Shown piece by piece: positions 17,892 through 27,640 of a stretch of DNA of 48,885 bases (positions within the stretch are counted from its first letter, which is position 1; each line of letters starts with the position of its first letter). Position numbers and translations under genes: made by a program. The notes under the pieces were generated by a model, which saw only the letters and a program-made list of their open reading frames with translations, searched no databases and had not been told where the DNA came from. The DNA is from an uncultured Bacteroidota bacterium (GTDB lineage Bacteria; Bacteroidota; Bacteroidia; Chitinophagales; Chitinophagaceae): assembly GCA_903926605.1 (NCBI GenBank), contig CAIYJV010000030.1:1-48885 (forward strand). Reading direction: 5' to 3'.

Positions 17892-20800
17892 ATGTTGCGG
17901 AAATACCGGTTACTTGTGGCGTTGGTTTTTGTAGGGTTGACGTTTGGAAACAGCACAGTTTTTGCCCAGTTGACAGTGACCACGGGCGCATCGGCAGCCA
18001 CGCTGGCTGCCACACTTGCCGGCACGGGTGCCACTACGTTTGGTGCCACGCTCACTTGCCCCGGAGTGGCAGAAGGTACCTTTAACGCAACGGGAACACT
18101 ATTGTCCATGAGTTCGGGTATCGTACTTACCAACGGTCATGCCGCAGCTACGGCAGGCACCGAACCCGCACTTACCAGTTTCAACAATGGTACTACAGGA
18201 GACGCTTCTTTTGTCACAACGGGAATTCTGCCGTCCGGCACCAACACCTACGATGCATGCGAACTGGAATTTAACGTGGTGGCCACAGGCGACACGCTGA
18301 GTTTCAACTACCAGTTCGGGTCCGATGAATACCGAACTGCTGTATGCAGTCCGTACAACGATGCGTTCGCCTTCTTTATTTCAGGTCCCGGTATTGTAGG
18401 CACGCCCAATATGGCACTAGTCCCCGGTACCAACCTACCTGTGGAGATCAACACGGTGAACAATGGTGTACCCGGCACTTCGGGTGGGGTATTGAGCAAC
18501 TGTACCTCCATTGGTGCAGGCTCTCCGTTCACATCTTATTATCTCGACAACACAGGAGGAACTTTACTTTCCTACCGCGGTTATACCACCAAGTTCAAGG
18601 CATTTCACGCAGTAGTCCCCTGCGATACCTATCATCTCAAACTCGCCATAGTAGATGCGGGCAACGCAATTTATGACTCTGGCGTTTTTCTGGAAGCCGG
18701 AAGTCTGCACACAGGCTCCATCCACTTCAACCATACACTTGCATTGGGTGCTACCATCAACGGTATTCCTAACGCCATTGTTAAAGGTTGCAACAATGCC
18801 ACGATCGGAGTCATTTCAACTCCTTCGTCTTCAACCCCAACAACCATTACACTTACTTATGGCGGATCCGGCACGTTAGGAACCGACTTTTCATCCCCCG
18901 GCAGTGTCATCATTCCGGCAGGCGATACAACAGTTACGTTCACACTCGCTGGTATACCTACCCCCGCTGTGGGCACCAAAACGGTTACGATTTACCTTTC
19001 CGGAGGTTGTGGACTTACCGATTCGATCAAGTTTAATATTCTCGACACACCATCAGCATATATCCTTACGCCCGATACAGCAGTTTGTGGTTCTTCAGTG
19101 CTTATCCGCACCACGGGCTCTGCCGGGCTGGCATATACCTGGGCCCCACCCTCAGGGCTAAGCAGTACCACAGTAGCCCAGCCTACTGCGACACCTACCG
19201 CCACAACCACCTATACAATGACTGCTACATTACCGGGTTCGGGATGCCCGCCCATTGTGAGGCATGTGACAATTTCCGTGGGTTCGGTGTCCATAACTAT
19301 GATCACACCGGATACTACTATTTGTATCGGCAACTCAGTAAACTTACTGGTCGCAGGTAGCTCCACACTCACTTATAATTGGAGCCCCGGAACTGGTCTC
19401 AGCAGCAGCACCGCACAGGACCCTGTGGCTACACCTTCTGTTACTACTACTTATACAGTTACCGCTTCGTTACCCGGTTCCGGCTGCGGTGTCGCCACCC
19501 AACAAGTGACCATCACGGTGAGTACTGTGTATGACTCCATTCTCACTCCGGACACTACAGTGTGTGCCGGAGCATCTTTCACTATCCGGACAACCGGTAG
19601 TGCAGGTATCTTCTACAATTGGAATCCCGGAACCGGCCTCAGCAGTGCTACATCTCCCGATCCTGTAGTGACTCCGTTGGGTACAACCATTTATACACTG
19701 ACCGCTACTATTCCCGGCTGTCCTGTCATCAGCAGACAGCTTACCATTTCCGTAGATACACTTCAGGTAAACATCCTTACGCCCAATACACAAGTTTGCA
19801 TCGGCAATTCCGTAAGTTTTTTGGTCAATAGTGCAGGTGCCACCAGCTATTCCTGGTCACCTGCAACTGGCCTGAGCAGTCCCAATATTCCCAACCCTGT
19901 GGCTACGCCATCGGTAACCACTACCTACACACTCACTGTAACGTCATCCGGTTCTGTATGCCCGGCCATATCGGCAGACGTCACTATTACGGTAGGTGCA
20001 TTTACAGATTCTGTGCTCACCCCCGATACCACTATCTGTGCCGGGTCGTCGTTCCAGATCAGAGTTTCCGGTACATCGGGTGTCTCTTACTCATGGTCAC
20101 CGGCAACGGGTCTGAGCAATGCGGCTATTTCAGAGCCTGTCGCCTCACCTTCAGCTTCCATTACCTATACGCTCACAGCCACGCTACCGGGTTCAGGTTG
20201 CCCGGAGCAAATTCACTCTTTTATTGTAGGCGTACAACATCTTTCGTTGTTTATGCCCACACCGGATACCGCTATATGTATGGGTTATGCCGTAACAATG
20301 GCGGCGGCAGCAAATCCCTCCTACACGTTCAGTTGGTCTCCTTCTATAGGTCTCAGCAATCCCAACGTCCAAAATCCCGTAGCCTCTCCTTCTGTAACCA
20401 CAACCTACGTGGTCACAGTTGATTCTCCCGGTTCCGTGTGCCCCGCACTTGTCGGTTCAGAAACCATCTCTATTATTACACCATTTTCAGTAAAGTCAGT
20501 TTCAGATTCTACACCTTGTTCCAAGGGTGCAATACATTTGTCAGGGTATCCTTCAGGTAGTGACTATAGTTATGCATGGTCGGGCCCGGCGGGTTTCGCC
20601 TCTACATCACAAAACCCGGTCATAGACAGCCCTTCCGCTTCCAGCCAGGGTGAATACTTCCTTGTGGTAACCGATAACACAACAGGCTGCAAGAGCACAG
20701 ACTCGGTATCTGTTTCTCTGGCTCAGGATATAGCCGAAGAGCTTACCAATGTCACCCAAGGCCAAATCATAAAGCTGGGCCAGAGCGTGCACCTCAATGC

Positions 20801-21245
20801 AGACAGCGCAAAGTATTACTTCTGGTACCCAAACGATGGCACATTGAGCAATGCTAATATCAATGATCCGGTGGCTACGCCGGTAATACCCACTACCTAT
20901 TTTGTAGTAGGCATCAACCAGTATGGTTGTCGTGATACCGATTCGGTACACATAGACGTTCTATACGACCAGATCTTTATTCCTTCGGCGTTCAGCCCCA
21001 ATAAAGATGGTCTGAATGACCTGTTCCGCGTGGGTAATCTGGGATACTACACACTCGTACAAATGAGTGTCTACGACCGGTATGGAGAAATGGTGTACAA
21101 TGATATTTCCGGTTCGAACCTGGGTTGGGACGGCACGTTCAAGGGTATGGCAATGGATATGGGTACCTTCTACTACTATATTATTATCAGGAGACCCGAT
21201 GAAAAGCAAGTCACATACAAGGGTGATATTACTTTAATAAGGTAA
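17892..21245 (+). CDS. Choice-of-anchor L surface protein with Ig-like repeats and T9SS type B sorting domain
   Basis: The 1117-residue protein has a signal peptide (cleavage before the Gln of FAQLTV). Residues about 30-270 form a choice-of-anchor L domain (FGSDEY, YNDAFAFFISGPGI, NNGVPG, GAGSPFTSYY, DSGVFLEAGSLHTGS). A short beta domain follows, then six tandem repeats of about 80 residues (each with PDT.ICxG, WSPxTGLS, PVATPS.TTTYT and a final Cys) and two diverged ones. The C terminus (IFIPSAFSPNKDGLND to GDITLIR) is the gliding-motility-associated type B sorting domain. The protein should be exported by T9SS and displayed on, or released from, the surface, probably as an adhesin; the ligand is unknown. 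A related gene lies at 28896-31121. Confidence 0.88.
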   Translation: MLRKYRLLVALVFVGLTFGNSTVFAQLTVTTGASAATLAATLAGTGATTFGATLTCPGVAEGTFNATGTLLSMSSGIVLTNGHAAATAGTEPALTSFNNGTTGDASFVTTGILPSGTNTYDACELEFNVVATGDTLSFNYQFGSDEYRTAVCSPYNDAFAFFISGPGIVGTPNMALVPGTNLPVEINTVNNGVPGTSGGVLSNCTSIGAGSPFTSYYLDNTGGTLLSYRGYTTKFKAFHAVVPCDTYHLKLAIVDAGNAIYDSGVFLEAGSLHTGSIHFNHTLALGATINGIPNAIVKGCNNATIGVISTPSSSTPTTITLTYGGSGTLGTDFSSPGSVIIPAGDTTVTFTLAGIPTPAVGTKTVTIYLSGGCGLTDSIKFNILDTPSAYILTPDTAVCGSSVLIRTTGSAGLAYTWAPPSGLSSTTVAQPTATPTATTTYTMTATLPGSGCPPIVRHVTISVGSVSITMITPDTTICIGNSVNLLVAGSSTLTYNWSPGTGLSSSTAQDPVATPSVTTTYTVTASLPGSGCGVATQQVTITVSTVYDSILTPDTTVCAGASFTIRTTGSAGIFYNWNPGTGLSSATSPDPVVTPLGTTIYTLTATIPGCPVISRQLTISVDTLQVNILTPNTQVCIGNSVSFLVNSAGATSYSWSPATGLSSPNIPNPVATPSVTTTYTLTVTSSGSVCPAISADVTITVGAFTDSVLTPDTTICAGSSFQIRVSGTSGVSYSWSPATGLSNAAISEPVASPSASITYTLTATLPGSGCPEQIHSFIVGVQHLSLFMPTPDTAICMGYAVTMAAAANPSYTFSWSPSIGLSNPNVQNPVASPSVTTTYVVTVDSPGSVCPALVGSETISIITPFSVKSVSDSTPCSKGAIHLSGYPSGSDYSYAWSGPAGFASTSQNPVIDSPSASSQGEYFLVVTDNTTGCKSTDSVSVSLAQDIAEELTNVTQGQIIKLGQSVHLNADSAKYYFWYPNDGTLSNANINDPVATPVIPTTYFVVGINQYGCRDTDSVHIDVLYDQIFIPSAFSPNKDGLNDLFRVGNLGYYTLVQMSVYDRYGEMVYNDISGSNLGWDGTFKGMAMDMGTFYYYIIIRRPDEKQVTYKGDITLIR

Positions 21246-21326
21246 AGAATACTGCGGTTGGCTTGCACCACCCTCCTGGTTGCAATTGCGATACCCAAAA
21301 TTTTATAGCATAAGTGAGGGGTAAAT

Positions 21327-21363
21327 GGAAAGGCGGTTCTTCGGAACTGCCTTCCGTTTTTTT
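21327..21363 (+). terminator. Rho-independent terminator after the first anchor-L gene
   Basis: AAGGCGGTTC and GAACTGCCTT pair (one G-T) around a TTCG tetraloop, and GGAA/TTCC extends the stem with one bulged A. Seven T follow. It lies about 80 bases after the stop of the plus-strand gene. Confidence 0.8.
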
Positions 21364-21384
21364 ACTCCCTTCAGGCATCTTGCA

Positions 21385-21418
21385 AAAGAGCCCGCAAACA
21401 AAGGTTTGCGGGCTCTTT
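21385..21418 (-). terminator. Terminator between convergent genes, probably bidirectional
   Basis: A perfect 15-base stem (AAAGAGCCCGCAAAC and its complement) surrounds a 4-base loop. On the minus strand it follows the endonuclease-like gene and ends in TTTT; on the plus strand it is followed by GAATTTTTT. It can serve either direction, with the hairpin at 21327-21363 as the main plus-strand stop. Confidence 0.75.
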
Positions 21419-21439
21419 GAATTTTTTAGTCCCGGCAGG

Positions 21440-22474
21440 TCACTTTTCAATCAGGTACACCAATACGGGGAAGTGATCACTGTAGCCGTCGTCCCAAACG
21501 TGTGCCGCGGTGAACGAGCGGTGGGGCAGGCCCTTGTTGTTCCCGGTCTGGTATTTCAGGAAGTCTTTGTTGAAAATTGAATGTTTATAGAACTTCCACT
21601 TGTCATTCTTGTTCTCGATAAATGAACCTGATACCATGATCTGGTCGATCAGATTCCAATGTTCATGGTAACTTTCAGTGCCTATACCTTTTTCATAAAG
21701 GTTGATCCAGGGATTGTAGATACCTGTAGCGCCAATATTGTCGGGTTCTGCTTTCGCCTTCAGTACTTCCGTTACGCTGGCATCTGTAGGATTGTCGTTC
21801 AGGTCACCCATGATGATGATCTTGGTATTGGGGTTGATGGCCTGAAGCGAGTCGGCAATGCGCCTGTCTACACCGGCGGCTATCTTGCGTCTGGGTTCGC
21901 TCGCTTTTTCACCACCCGACCGCGAGGGCCAGTGGTTTACCAGTATGTGCACGGTATCTCCTGCCAACACACCGCTTATGTGCAGCACAAATCGGGTTGG
22001 CCGGTTGTAGTCCAGTTGTTCCAGCGGTATATGCAGTGGTTCAGCTTTTAATATGGTCAGGTATTTGGGGTTATACAGCATGGCCGTACTGATACCACGT
22101 TCATCTTCCGTATAAAACCATACATACTTATAATTTCTGTATTTAATGGCAGGGTGGTTTACCAGATCATTCAGCACGCGGTCGTTCTCAATTTCAGCAA
22201 GACCCACGATAGCGGGCCCGTCCGGTGTGATGTCGGTGCCCATTTTCTGAATTACATTGGCGATATTGTATACCTTTTTTTTATAGATCGCTTCGGTATA
22301 ATGATAGTCACCATCAGGTGTAAAATCCAGGTCCTGCTTTTGAGGATCATGATTTGGATCAAAAAAATTCTCGCAGTTATAAAAGCCCACGGCGACCACT
22401 TTCACCCTGTTCTGGGCAATACTACAGAGGCTGCTTAAAACGAGCCCCGAAAACAACAGAAATGTACGCTTCAT
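21440..22474 (-). CDS. Secreted endonuclease/exonuclease/phosphatase-family protein
   Basis: The 344-residue protein starts at ATG 22474 (MKRTFLLFSG; an ATG one codon upstream is equally possible) and has a signal peptide cleaved before Q21. EEP-fold motifs are present in order: FYNCENFFD with Asn33, GLAEIEND (catalytic Glu94 or 96), NHWPSR (180-185), GDLND (223-227) with the Asp/Asn pair, and the final SDHFPV. This fold covers DNases, phospholipases and phosphatases, and the motifs fit a metal-dependent phosphodiesterase, probably a nuclease. There is no T9SS sorting domain, so a periplasmic location is most likely. It is divergent from the TonB receptor and DUF5689 genes, families that I recall occurring together. 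Confidence 0.85.
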   Translation of the reverse strand: MKRTFLLFSGLVLSSLCSIAQNRVKVVAVGFYNCENFFDPNHDPQKQDLDFTPDGDYHYTEAIYKKKVYNIANVIQKMGTDITPDGPAIVGLAEIENDRVLNDLVNHPAIKYRNYKYVWFYTEDERGISTAMLYNPKYLTILKAEPLHIPLEQLDYNRPTRFVLHISGVLAGDTVHILVNHWPSRSGGEKASEPRRKIAAGVDRRIADSLQAINPNTKIIIMGDLNDNPTDASVTEVLKAKAEPDNIGATGIYNPWINLYEKGIGTESYHEHWNLIDQIMVSGSFIENKNDKWKFYKHSIFNKDFLKYQTGNNKGLPHRSFTAAHVWDDGYSDHFPVLVYLIEK

Positions 22475-22602
22475 CATAATTAGTGTGCAAAGCAATTAAT
22501 TTTTTTTAATTTTGCACGCATTTTCAGGGCAAATAATACAAAGTTGTCATTTATTTAACCACAACGTAATACGAACGCAGCCAAAAAATACCCTTGACCC
22601 AG

Positions 22603-22610
22603 TAAGTTTG
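22603..22610 (+). promoter_or_regulatory. Candidate -7 box for the TonB receptor gene
   Basis: TAAGTTTG matches TAnnTTTG and lies 43 bases before ATG 22654. A second match, TAATTTTG at 22507-22514, would give a longer leader. Neither has a clear TTTG at the usual -33 distance. Confidence 0.35.
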
Positions 22611-22653
22611 CAAACCGTTGCCCATTTTATCAAAATCGTTATTATTATATAAA

Positions 22654-25521
22654 ATGAAGAAATTATTTATACTGTTATTGTCTGTTTTTCAGTGCTCCGT
22701 TTTTGCTATTGCGCAGCATGCGCACAAAACTGCACTGATCAAGGGCCGTTTGGTCAATGCGACTACGCTTGCACCGCTGAACGACAAAAAAATCACGTTG
22801 AAGGATCTGGATGTATTTTCTAATTCGGATGGCGACGGAAAATTTGAATTCAGTGAAATTCCCTTTGGCGCTCAGATGCTCCAGATCAAGGGCAACAGTG
22901 TGGTAGGTATGGATGTACCCGTAAATGTAGATAAAGACCTGATAGAAATAGGTGATATTCAGGTAACTGTGAACGAAAATAATCCTTCGGCAGATAATGT
23001 AGACATACCCACCATCGTGCTGGAAGAAGGTAGTACCAGCAACAGCGACCAGAGCGACGATGATAATTCGGGCGGGTCTGAATTTATTTCTGCCGGGAGA
23101 GACCGGTTTTTACAAGCAACACTTTTTAACTTCGGTTACTTCTTTTTCAGACCCCGAGGCGAAAGGGTTTCAGGTGAAGTACAGGTAAATGGCATTACCG
23201 TAAACAATGCACTGACCAACTTTTTGTCCTGGAGCCAGCAAATGGGCGGTCAGTCGGACGTGTTTCATAGTCGCGACGTACGTTATGGGTTAGATCCATC
23301 GCCCTATTCCTTTGGTGGTGCGAACGGCAGTACTTTCATACAAAGTACTGCGGCCGATTTCGCCAAGGGTACCAGGATCAGTTACACAGCTGCAGACAGA
23401 ACTTTCCGTAATAAAGTGATGGTAACCACCAGCACGGGCATTATGAAAAATGGCTGGGCATTCACATTTTCGGCCAACAAGCAGTGGGGTCACGAAGGTT
23501 ACAAACCCGGCACGTTCTACAATGGATATGCCTATTATGCCGGCGCTAGTAAAATAATAGGTAAAGGGACACTTAATCTCACCACTTTCGGTGTGCCGGT
23601 GCAGTGGGCGAATGGCGTAACCGCCACCAAGGAGTGTTTTAACCTTACAGGAGACAAGTATTATAATGCAGACTGGGGGTATTATACACAAGGTGGTACT
23701 CAGGTGAAGCGCGCCACCAACGTGCAGAACGTATACCAGCCCACCACTATTCTGAACTATGAATACAAACCCAACGAAGCTACCCGCTGGAACACGGCCG
23801 TTGCATATCAGTTTGGCGAGGACCGCAAATCGGGACTGGATTGGTACAATGCAAACAACCCATACGGTAACTACTACAGTTATTTGCCCAGTTACTGGTA
23901 CAACTACAACCCACCGAATACCATAGCCGGCGATGCGCTGACCAAGGCAATAAAAGACGATCCGAGTCTCTTACAGATAAACTGGAACAGGCTCTACTCT
24001 GCCAATGAGCTCAATACGCAAACCATGAACAACGTAAATGGCGTGACCGGGGCATCCTATACCGGGAAACAATCTTCCTATGTGTTGGCTGACAAGGTGA
24101 AAGCACTCAAGAAACTTTCGTTCAACACCAATGCGGAACATTCTTACAACGAACATCTGACAGTTTACGGTGGTGTGTCTTTTTATTCACAGCAGTCTGA
24201 AATGTTCAAAAGGCTTACAGACTTGCTGGGTGGCGACTATTTTGTGAATTTCAACCAGTTTGCAACACCCCAATCAATAGGAACACCGACCAGTGTAAAT
24301 GCTGCGAACCCCAATTTTGTACAGAATGACCTGAACCACCCCAATCAGGTTGTGAAAGTAGGCGACAAATATGGCTACGATTATACGATCCACATGACCG
24401 ATGTCCGGGCTTGGACACAAGCAGAATATGCTACCAGCAAAGTGAAATTCTTTGGCGCCATTTCGGCAGGTGATAATTCGTTCTTCCGTGAAGGCTTCAT
24501 GAGAAATGGTCTTTTCGCCAACAATTCATTCGGTAAAAGCTCCAGCAGCAGCTTTTTAACGTTTTCCGGAAAGGGCGGGGTTACCTATAAGATCAACCCG
24601 AGGAATTACCTTTTTGTGAACGCCGGATATTATGTGGCACCACCGCTTGCCGACAATACCTTTATTTCTGCCGCTACCCGCGACTTCACGGTGAGCAACC
24701 CCGTTGCGTCAAAAACTCAGGCAATTGAGGGTGGATACTTGTTGCACAGCGAAAAAGTTGAAGGCCGTGCAGTATTTTATCTCAATACCAGCAAAGACCT
24801 TACGGAGATAAAGAGGTTTTATGACGACGATCCCGCTTACCAGACATTCGTAAACTACGTAATGCAAAACGAACAGACCCGTTCTATCGGTACCGAGCTG
24901 ATGCTGAACTATAAGTTGCCGCATGGTTTCAGTCTCACCGCGGTCGCTGCTATCGGAAATGCCACATTTACCGACAGGCCCAACATCAGTGTATTTCTGG
25001 ACAATGATACCTCAAAGAATTTTGCGACCAACAAGGCGTACATCAAGAACTATCATCTTGGCGTAGGTCCGCAGTCGGTATACACACTGGGCATAAATTA
25101 TCGCTCAGACAATTACTGGAATGCCAATATCAATTTCAACTACGCTGAGAGAAACTACATTGAAATAAACCCCAATCGCCGCACACAGGCCGCTATTGAT
25201 TTGGTGACTCCGGGTTCGGCTCAAATGGCGAGTATACTGGATCAGGAAGTGCTGCCAGCTGCTTTTACCGTGGATATCCACGTAGGCAAATCCATACAGG
25301 TATCCCGCAAGTCCGGATTTGTTAAGAAAATAATAGGCGATAACGGTTTGATGTCGTTCAATCTGGGAGTGAATAACCTGCTCAACAATACCAATATCAT
25401 TGTGAGAGGCTACGAGCAGTACAGGTACGACTTTAAATTTCGCAACCCTAACGAATATGCCAATAACTACCAGTACGGGTACGGAATCACCTATTACGCA
25501 AACGTTGTACTGAAATTTTAA
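22654..25521 (+). CDS. TonB-dependent receptor with carboxypeptidase-like N-terminal domain
   Basis: Starting at ATG 22654 (MKKLFILLLSVFQ) the protein has 955 residues. A signal peptide is cleaved before the Gln of AIAQHAH. Next comes a carboxypeptidase-regulatory-like beta domain (about 25-100: IKGRLVNATTLAPL to INVT-type strands), an acidic Ser/Asp linker with SDQSDDDNSGG, a plug-like region (about 145-250) and a long outer-membrane beta barrel rich in aromatic residues, ending in YYANVVLKF with the C-terminal Phe typical of BAM substrates. It should take up a substrate across the outer membrane using TonB energy. The DUF5689 lipoprotein gene follows 24 bases later. The substrate is unknown; the divergent nuclease-like gene hints at nucleic acid or phosphate. 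Confidence 0.8.
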   Translation: MKKLFILLLSVFQCSVFAIAQHAHKTALIKGRLVNATTLAPLNDKKITLKDLDVFSNSDGDGKFEFSEIPFGAQMLQIKGNSVVGMDVPVNVDKDLIEIGDIQVTVNENNPSADNVDIPTIVLEEGSTSNSDQSDDDNSGGSEFISAGRDRFLQATLFNFGYFFFRPRGERVSGEVQVNGITVNNALTNFLSWSQQMGGQSDVFHSRDVRYGLDPSPYSFGGANGSTFIQSTAADFAKGTRISYTAADRTFRNKVMVTTSTGIMKNGWAFTFSANKQWGHEGYKPGTFYNGYAYYAGASKIIGKGTLNLTTFGVPVQWANGVTATKECFNLTGDKYYNADWGYYTQGGTQVKRATNVQNVYQPTTILNYEYKPNEATRWNTAVAYQFGEDRKSGLDWYNANNPYGNYYSYLPSYWYNYNPPNTIAGDALTKAIKDDPSLLQINWNRLYSANELNTQTMNNVNGVTGASYTGKQSSYVLADKVKALKKLSFNTNAEHSYNEHLTVYGGVSFYSQQSEMFKRLTDLLGGDYFVNFNQFATPQSIGTPTSVNAANPNFVQNDLNHPNQVVKVGDKYGYDYTIHMTDVRAWTQAEYATSKVKFFGAISAGDNSFFREGFMRNGLFANNSFGKSSSSSFLTFSGKGGVTYKINPRNYLFVNAGYYVAPPLADNTFISAATRDFTVSNPVASKTQAIEGGYLLHSEKVEGRAVFYLNTSKDLTEIKRFYDDDPAYQTFVNYVMQNEQTRSIGTELMLNYKLPHGFSLTAVAAIGNATFTDRPNISVFLDNDTSKNFATNKAYIKNYHLGVGPQSVYTLGINYRSDNYWNANINFNYAERNYIEINPNRRTQAAIDLVTPGSAQMASILDQEVLPAAFTVDIHVGKSIQVSRKSGFVKKIIGDNGLMSFNLGVNNLLNNTNIIVRGYEQYRYDFKFRNPNEYANNYQYGYGITYYANVVLKF

Positions 25522-25545
25522 ATTCAATTTACAAAAATCAACATC

Positions 25546-26376
25546 ATGAGGTTATTTCATTATGCCGCAGGAATCGTGCTCACGTCAGCGATCTTTGCTT
25601 CCTGTTTTAAGAACAATTACGATTCGCCACCAGCGACCAAGGATGTAGATCCTAATCTGCCTGTTACCTGCAACATTGCGCAGATCAATAACATTGCCAA
25701 CAACATGCAGTCGTCGCAGTTCCGTACCATGGGCGACACCACTATATATGGTGTGGTGGTGGCAGACGACCGTTCGGGCAATTTCTACAAGACTATTATT
25801 ATCCAGGACTCTACTGGCGGTATCGCAATCAGCCTGAGTCAGACTTATCTCTACAACGATTTTCCCGTTGGGCGAAAAGTATATGTAAAGCTCAAGGGCC
25901 TTACCCTGATTAATTACCACGGCCTGCCTGAGATAGGCTTTTCGGCATCTACCAGCGGTTCCGTAAGTCTTGCCGGTATTCCTTCGGTGCTTATTAAAAA
26001 TTACGTCATTAAAGCAAGCTATCCAAACACCATAGACCCCACCGTGGTGCGTATTGTAGATCTTTTCGGTAACCCCAACAAGTACCTCAACACGCTGGTG
26101 CGTATAGACAGCATGGAGTTTGATTCCCTTTCTGTAGGTGTGCCCTATGCCGGAACAGTTGCCAGCGGTACAGTAGGCACATCGCGCACCATTCGCGATT
26201 GTCCGTTCCATGGTTCTATGGTTATGTACAACAGTGCTTATGCCTGGTTTCAGCCCACACTTACGCCTTCCGGCAGGGGATCTATCACCGGCATTTTCTC
26301 CATGTATAGTTCACCCCAGTTCCTGATACGCGACACTACCGATGTACAGCTCACAGGTGCCAGAGTATGTCCATAG
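25546..26376 (+). CDS. DUF5689-like lipoprotein
   Basis: The 276-residue protein has a lipobox ending in FASC (Cys20), so it is a lipoprotein, probably on the outer membrane. The body is beta-rich: TTIYGVVVADDRSGNFYKTIIIQDSTGGI, a pattern seen in OB-fold-like DUF5689 domains of Bacteroidota, then YVKLKGL and a second beta region ending QFLIRDTTDVQLTG. DUF5689 proteins have no fixed function. Directly after a TonB receptor it probably helps to bind the imported substrate, like a SusD-type partner, though it has no SusD helices. Confidence 0.7.
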   Translation: MRLFHYAAGIVLTSAIFASCFKNNYDSPPATKDVDPNLPVTCNIAQINNIANNMQSSQFRTMGDTTIYGVVVADDRSGNFYKTIIIQDSTGGIAISLSQTYLYNDFPVGRKVYVKLKGLTLINYHGLPEIGFSASTSGSVSLAGIPSVLIKNYVIKASYPNTIDPTVVRIVDLFGNPNKYLNTLVRIDSMEFDSLSVGVPYAGTVASGTVGTSRTIRDCPFHGSMVMYNSAYAWFQPTLTPSGRGSITGIFSMYSSPQFLIRDTTDVQLTGARVCP

Positions 26377-26472
26377 CAGGCGAATGGCCGGCATTGGCGA
26401 AAAATAAAATATAGTAAATTTTCATTAACAATATTGTAACAAAACCATTACAATTTCGCAATATTGCACATA

Positions 26473-26480
26473 TATCTTTG
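26473..26480 (+). promoter_or_regulatory. Candidate -7 box for the type A protein gene at 26503
   Basis: TATCTTTG matches TAnnTTTG and is 22 bases before ATG 26503. TTTC at 26454-26457 is a weak -33 candidate at a slightly short spacing of 15. Confidence 0.45.
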
Positions 26481-26502
26481 CACTTTAAAAATCAAAAAAA
26501 AC

Positions 26503-27525
26503 ATGAAGAAATTTTACCTGCTTTTCCTTTGCGGCGTTTCAGCTTTAGCGGCTAACGCGCAGTTGACCCTATCGGGCACCTCTTACACACAGAATTTCGA
26601 CGGTATCGGCTCCGGTCTGCCTACCGGATGGAGCGTATATAGTGGCGCGGGCGCCAACTACATTGGCAACATTACTTCCCTCAATACTTCTACAACCATG
26701 TATCCGTCCGTATTGCGTCCGGACACCAGTTGCATAGCAGGTGTTGTGGTAGGTGGTTTTAAAAACTACCCTTCTGCTAACGTAAGCAGCGCAGGTGACG
26801 ACTATTGCGCCGGTTTGCTCAATTATACCAATCGTGCACTGGGTGTACGCCAGGTATCTCCAACCAATGCCTCTCACCCCAATCTTGACTCTGGCGCTGC
26901 TTTTGTACTGCAGCTTGCCAATACCACAGATGCAAAAAACTTCAACCTCAGTTTCAAGCTGCAGTCCATGGATAGCTCCAGTTCACGTACTGTGACCTGG
27001 TTGGTAGACTACGGAATAGGCAGCACTCCTTCTACGTTCATCCCTGCTACCACTACTACCGGTACATGGACTACAGGCGGTCACACTTTCTCTAACAACA
27101 CCGTTACGGTTGACTTTGGTACTGCTCTGGACCACAGCACCAGCCCGGTTTACATACGTATAGTAACTTTGGTTTATTCTTCAGGGTCCGGAAACAGGCC
27201 CAGCACAGGGATAGACGACTATGCACTCACATGGACTTCTACAGTAGGTGTTAACGAAGTAGCCAATAACAGCACCATGGACTTCACTACACTCGGCGAG
27301 GCTTCATCCAATGCTATCACTTTGGCATACAATGCGCACAGCGAAGAGACTTTCCAGCTCTGCATTACCGATCTTTCAGGTCGTGTAGTGTACAGCACTG
27401 GTGTCGATGCACAGACTGGCACACATGCCATCAATGTGAACGGTGCAAATCTTGCTCCCGGTATGTACATTGCCACCCTGGCAAATGCTACGAGCAAGAA
27501 CGTGACTAAGGTAATGGTTCACTAA
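26503..27525 (+). CDS. Secreted protein with T9SS type A sorting domain
   Basis: The 340-residue protein starts at ATG 26503 (MKKFYLLFLCG) and has a signal peptide cleaved before the Gln of ANAQLTL. The middle part is a beta-sandwich-like domain with TQNFDGIGSGLPTGWSVY and AFVLQLANTTDAKNFNLSFKLQS, a pattern seen in Bacteroidota extracellular proteins next to nucleases and other secreted enzymes. The last 75 residues (ITDLSGRVVYS to LAPGMYIATL to KVMVH) are a type A sorting domain, so export through T9SS is expected. No catalytic residues are recognisable. It has its own likely promoter and terminator and so may be a single-gene unit. Confidence 0.75.
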   Translation: MKKFYLLFLCGVSALAANAQLTLSGTSYTQNFDGIGSGLPTGWSVYSGAGANYIGNITSLNTSTTMYPSVLRPDTSCIAGVVVGGFKNYPSANVSSAGDDYCAGLLNYTNRALGVRQVSPTNASHPNLDSGAAFVLQLANTTDAKNFNLSFKLQSMDSSSSRTVTWLVDYGIGSTPSTFIPATTTTGTWTTGGHTFSNNTVTVDFGTALDHSTSPVYIRIVTLVYSSGSGNRPSTGIDDYALTWTSTVGVNEVANNSTMDFTTLGEASSNAITLAYNAHSEETFQLCITDLSGRVVYSTGVDAQTGTHAINVNGANLAPGMYIATLANATSKNVTKVMVH

Positions 27526-27542
27526 TCATAATTAACTGAAAG

Positions 27543-27574
27543 GCCTGCCCGCAACAAACGGGCAGGCTTTTTTT
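27543..27574 (+). terminator. Rho-independent terminator
   Basis: GCCTGCCCG and CGGGCAGGC are perfect 9-base arms around a 7-base loop, followed by seven T. It lies 17 bases after the stop of the type A protein gene. Confidence 0.85.
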
Positions 27575-27611
27575 ATGGACCGTTCTAATATTCAAATTGC
27601 AATAATATTCG

Positions 27612-27619
27612 TAATTTTG
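27612..27619 (+). promoter_or_regulatory. Candidate -7 box for the gene at 27641
   Basis: TAATTTTG matches TAnnTTTG and is 21 bases before ATG 27641. It lies just after the preceding terminator, which supports a new transcription unit. There is no -33 TTTG at the usual spacing. Confidence 0.45.
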
Positions 27620-27640
27620 CGACTCGAAAAAAGTGAATTC

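Noticed and set aside
26377-26440. AATG-GCCGG-CATT as a terminator after the DUF5689 gene
   Set aside because: Only four pairs and no T tract; too weak to report as a feature.
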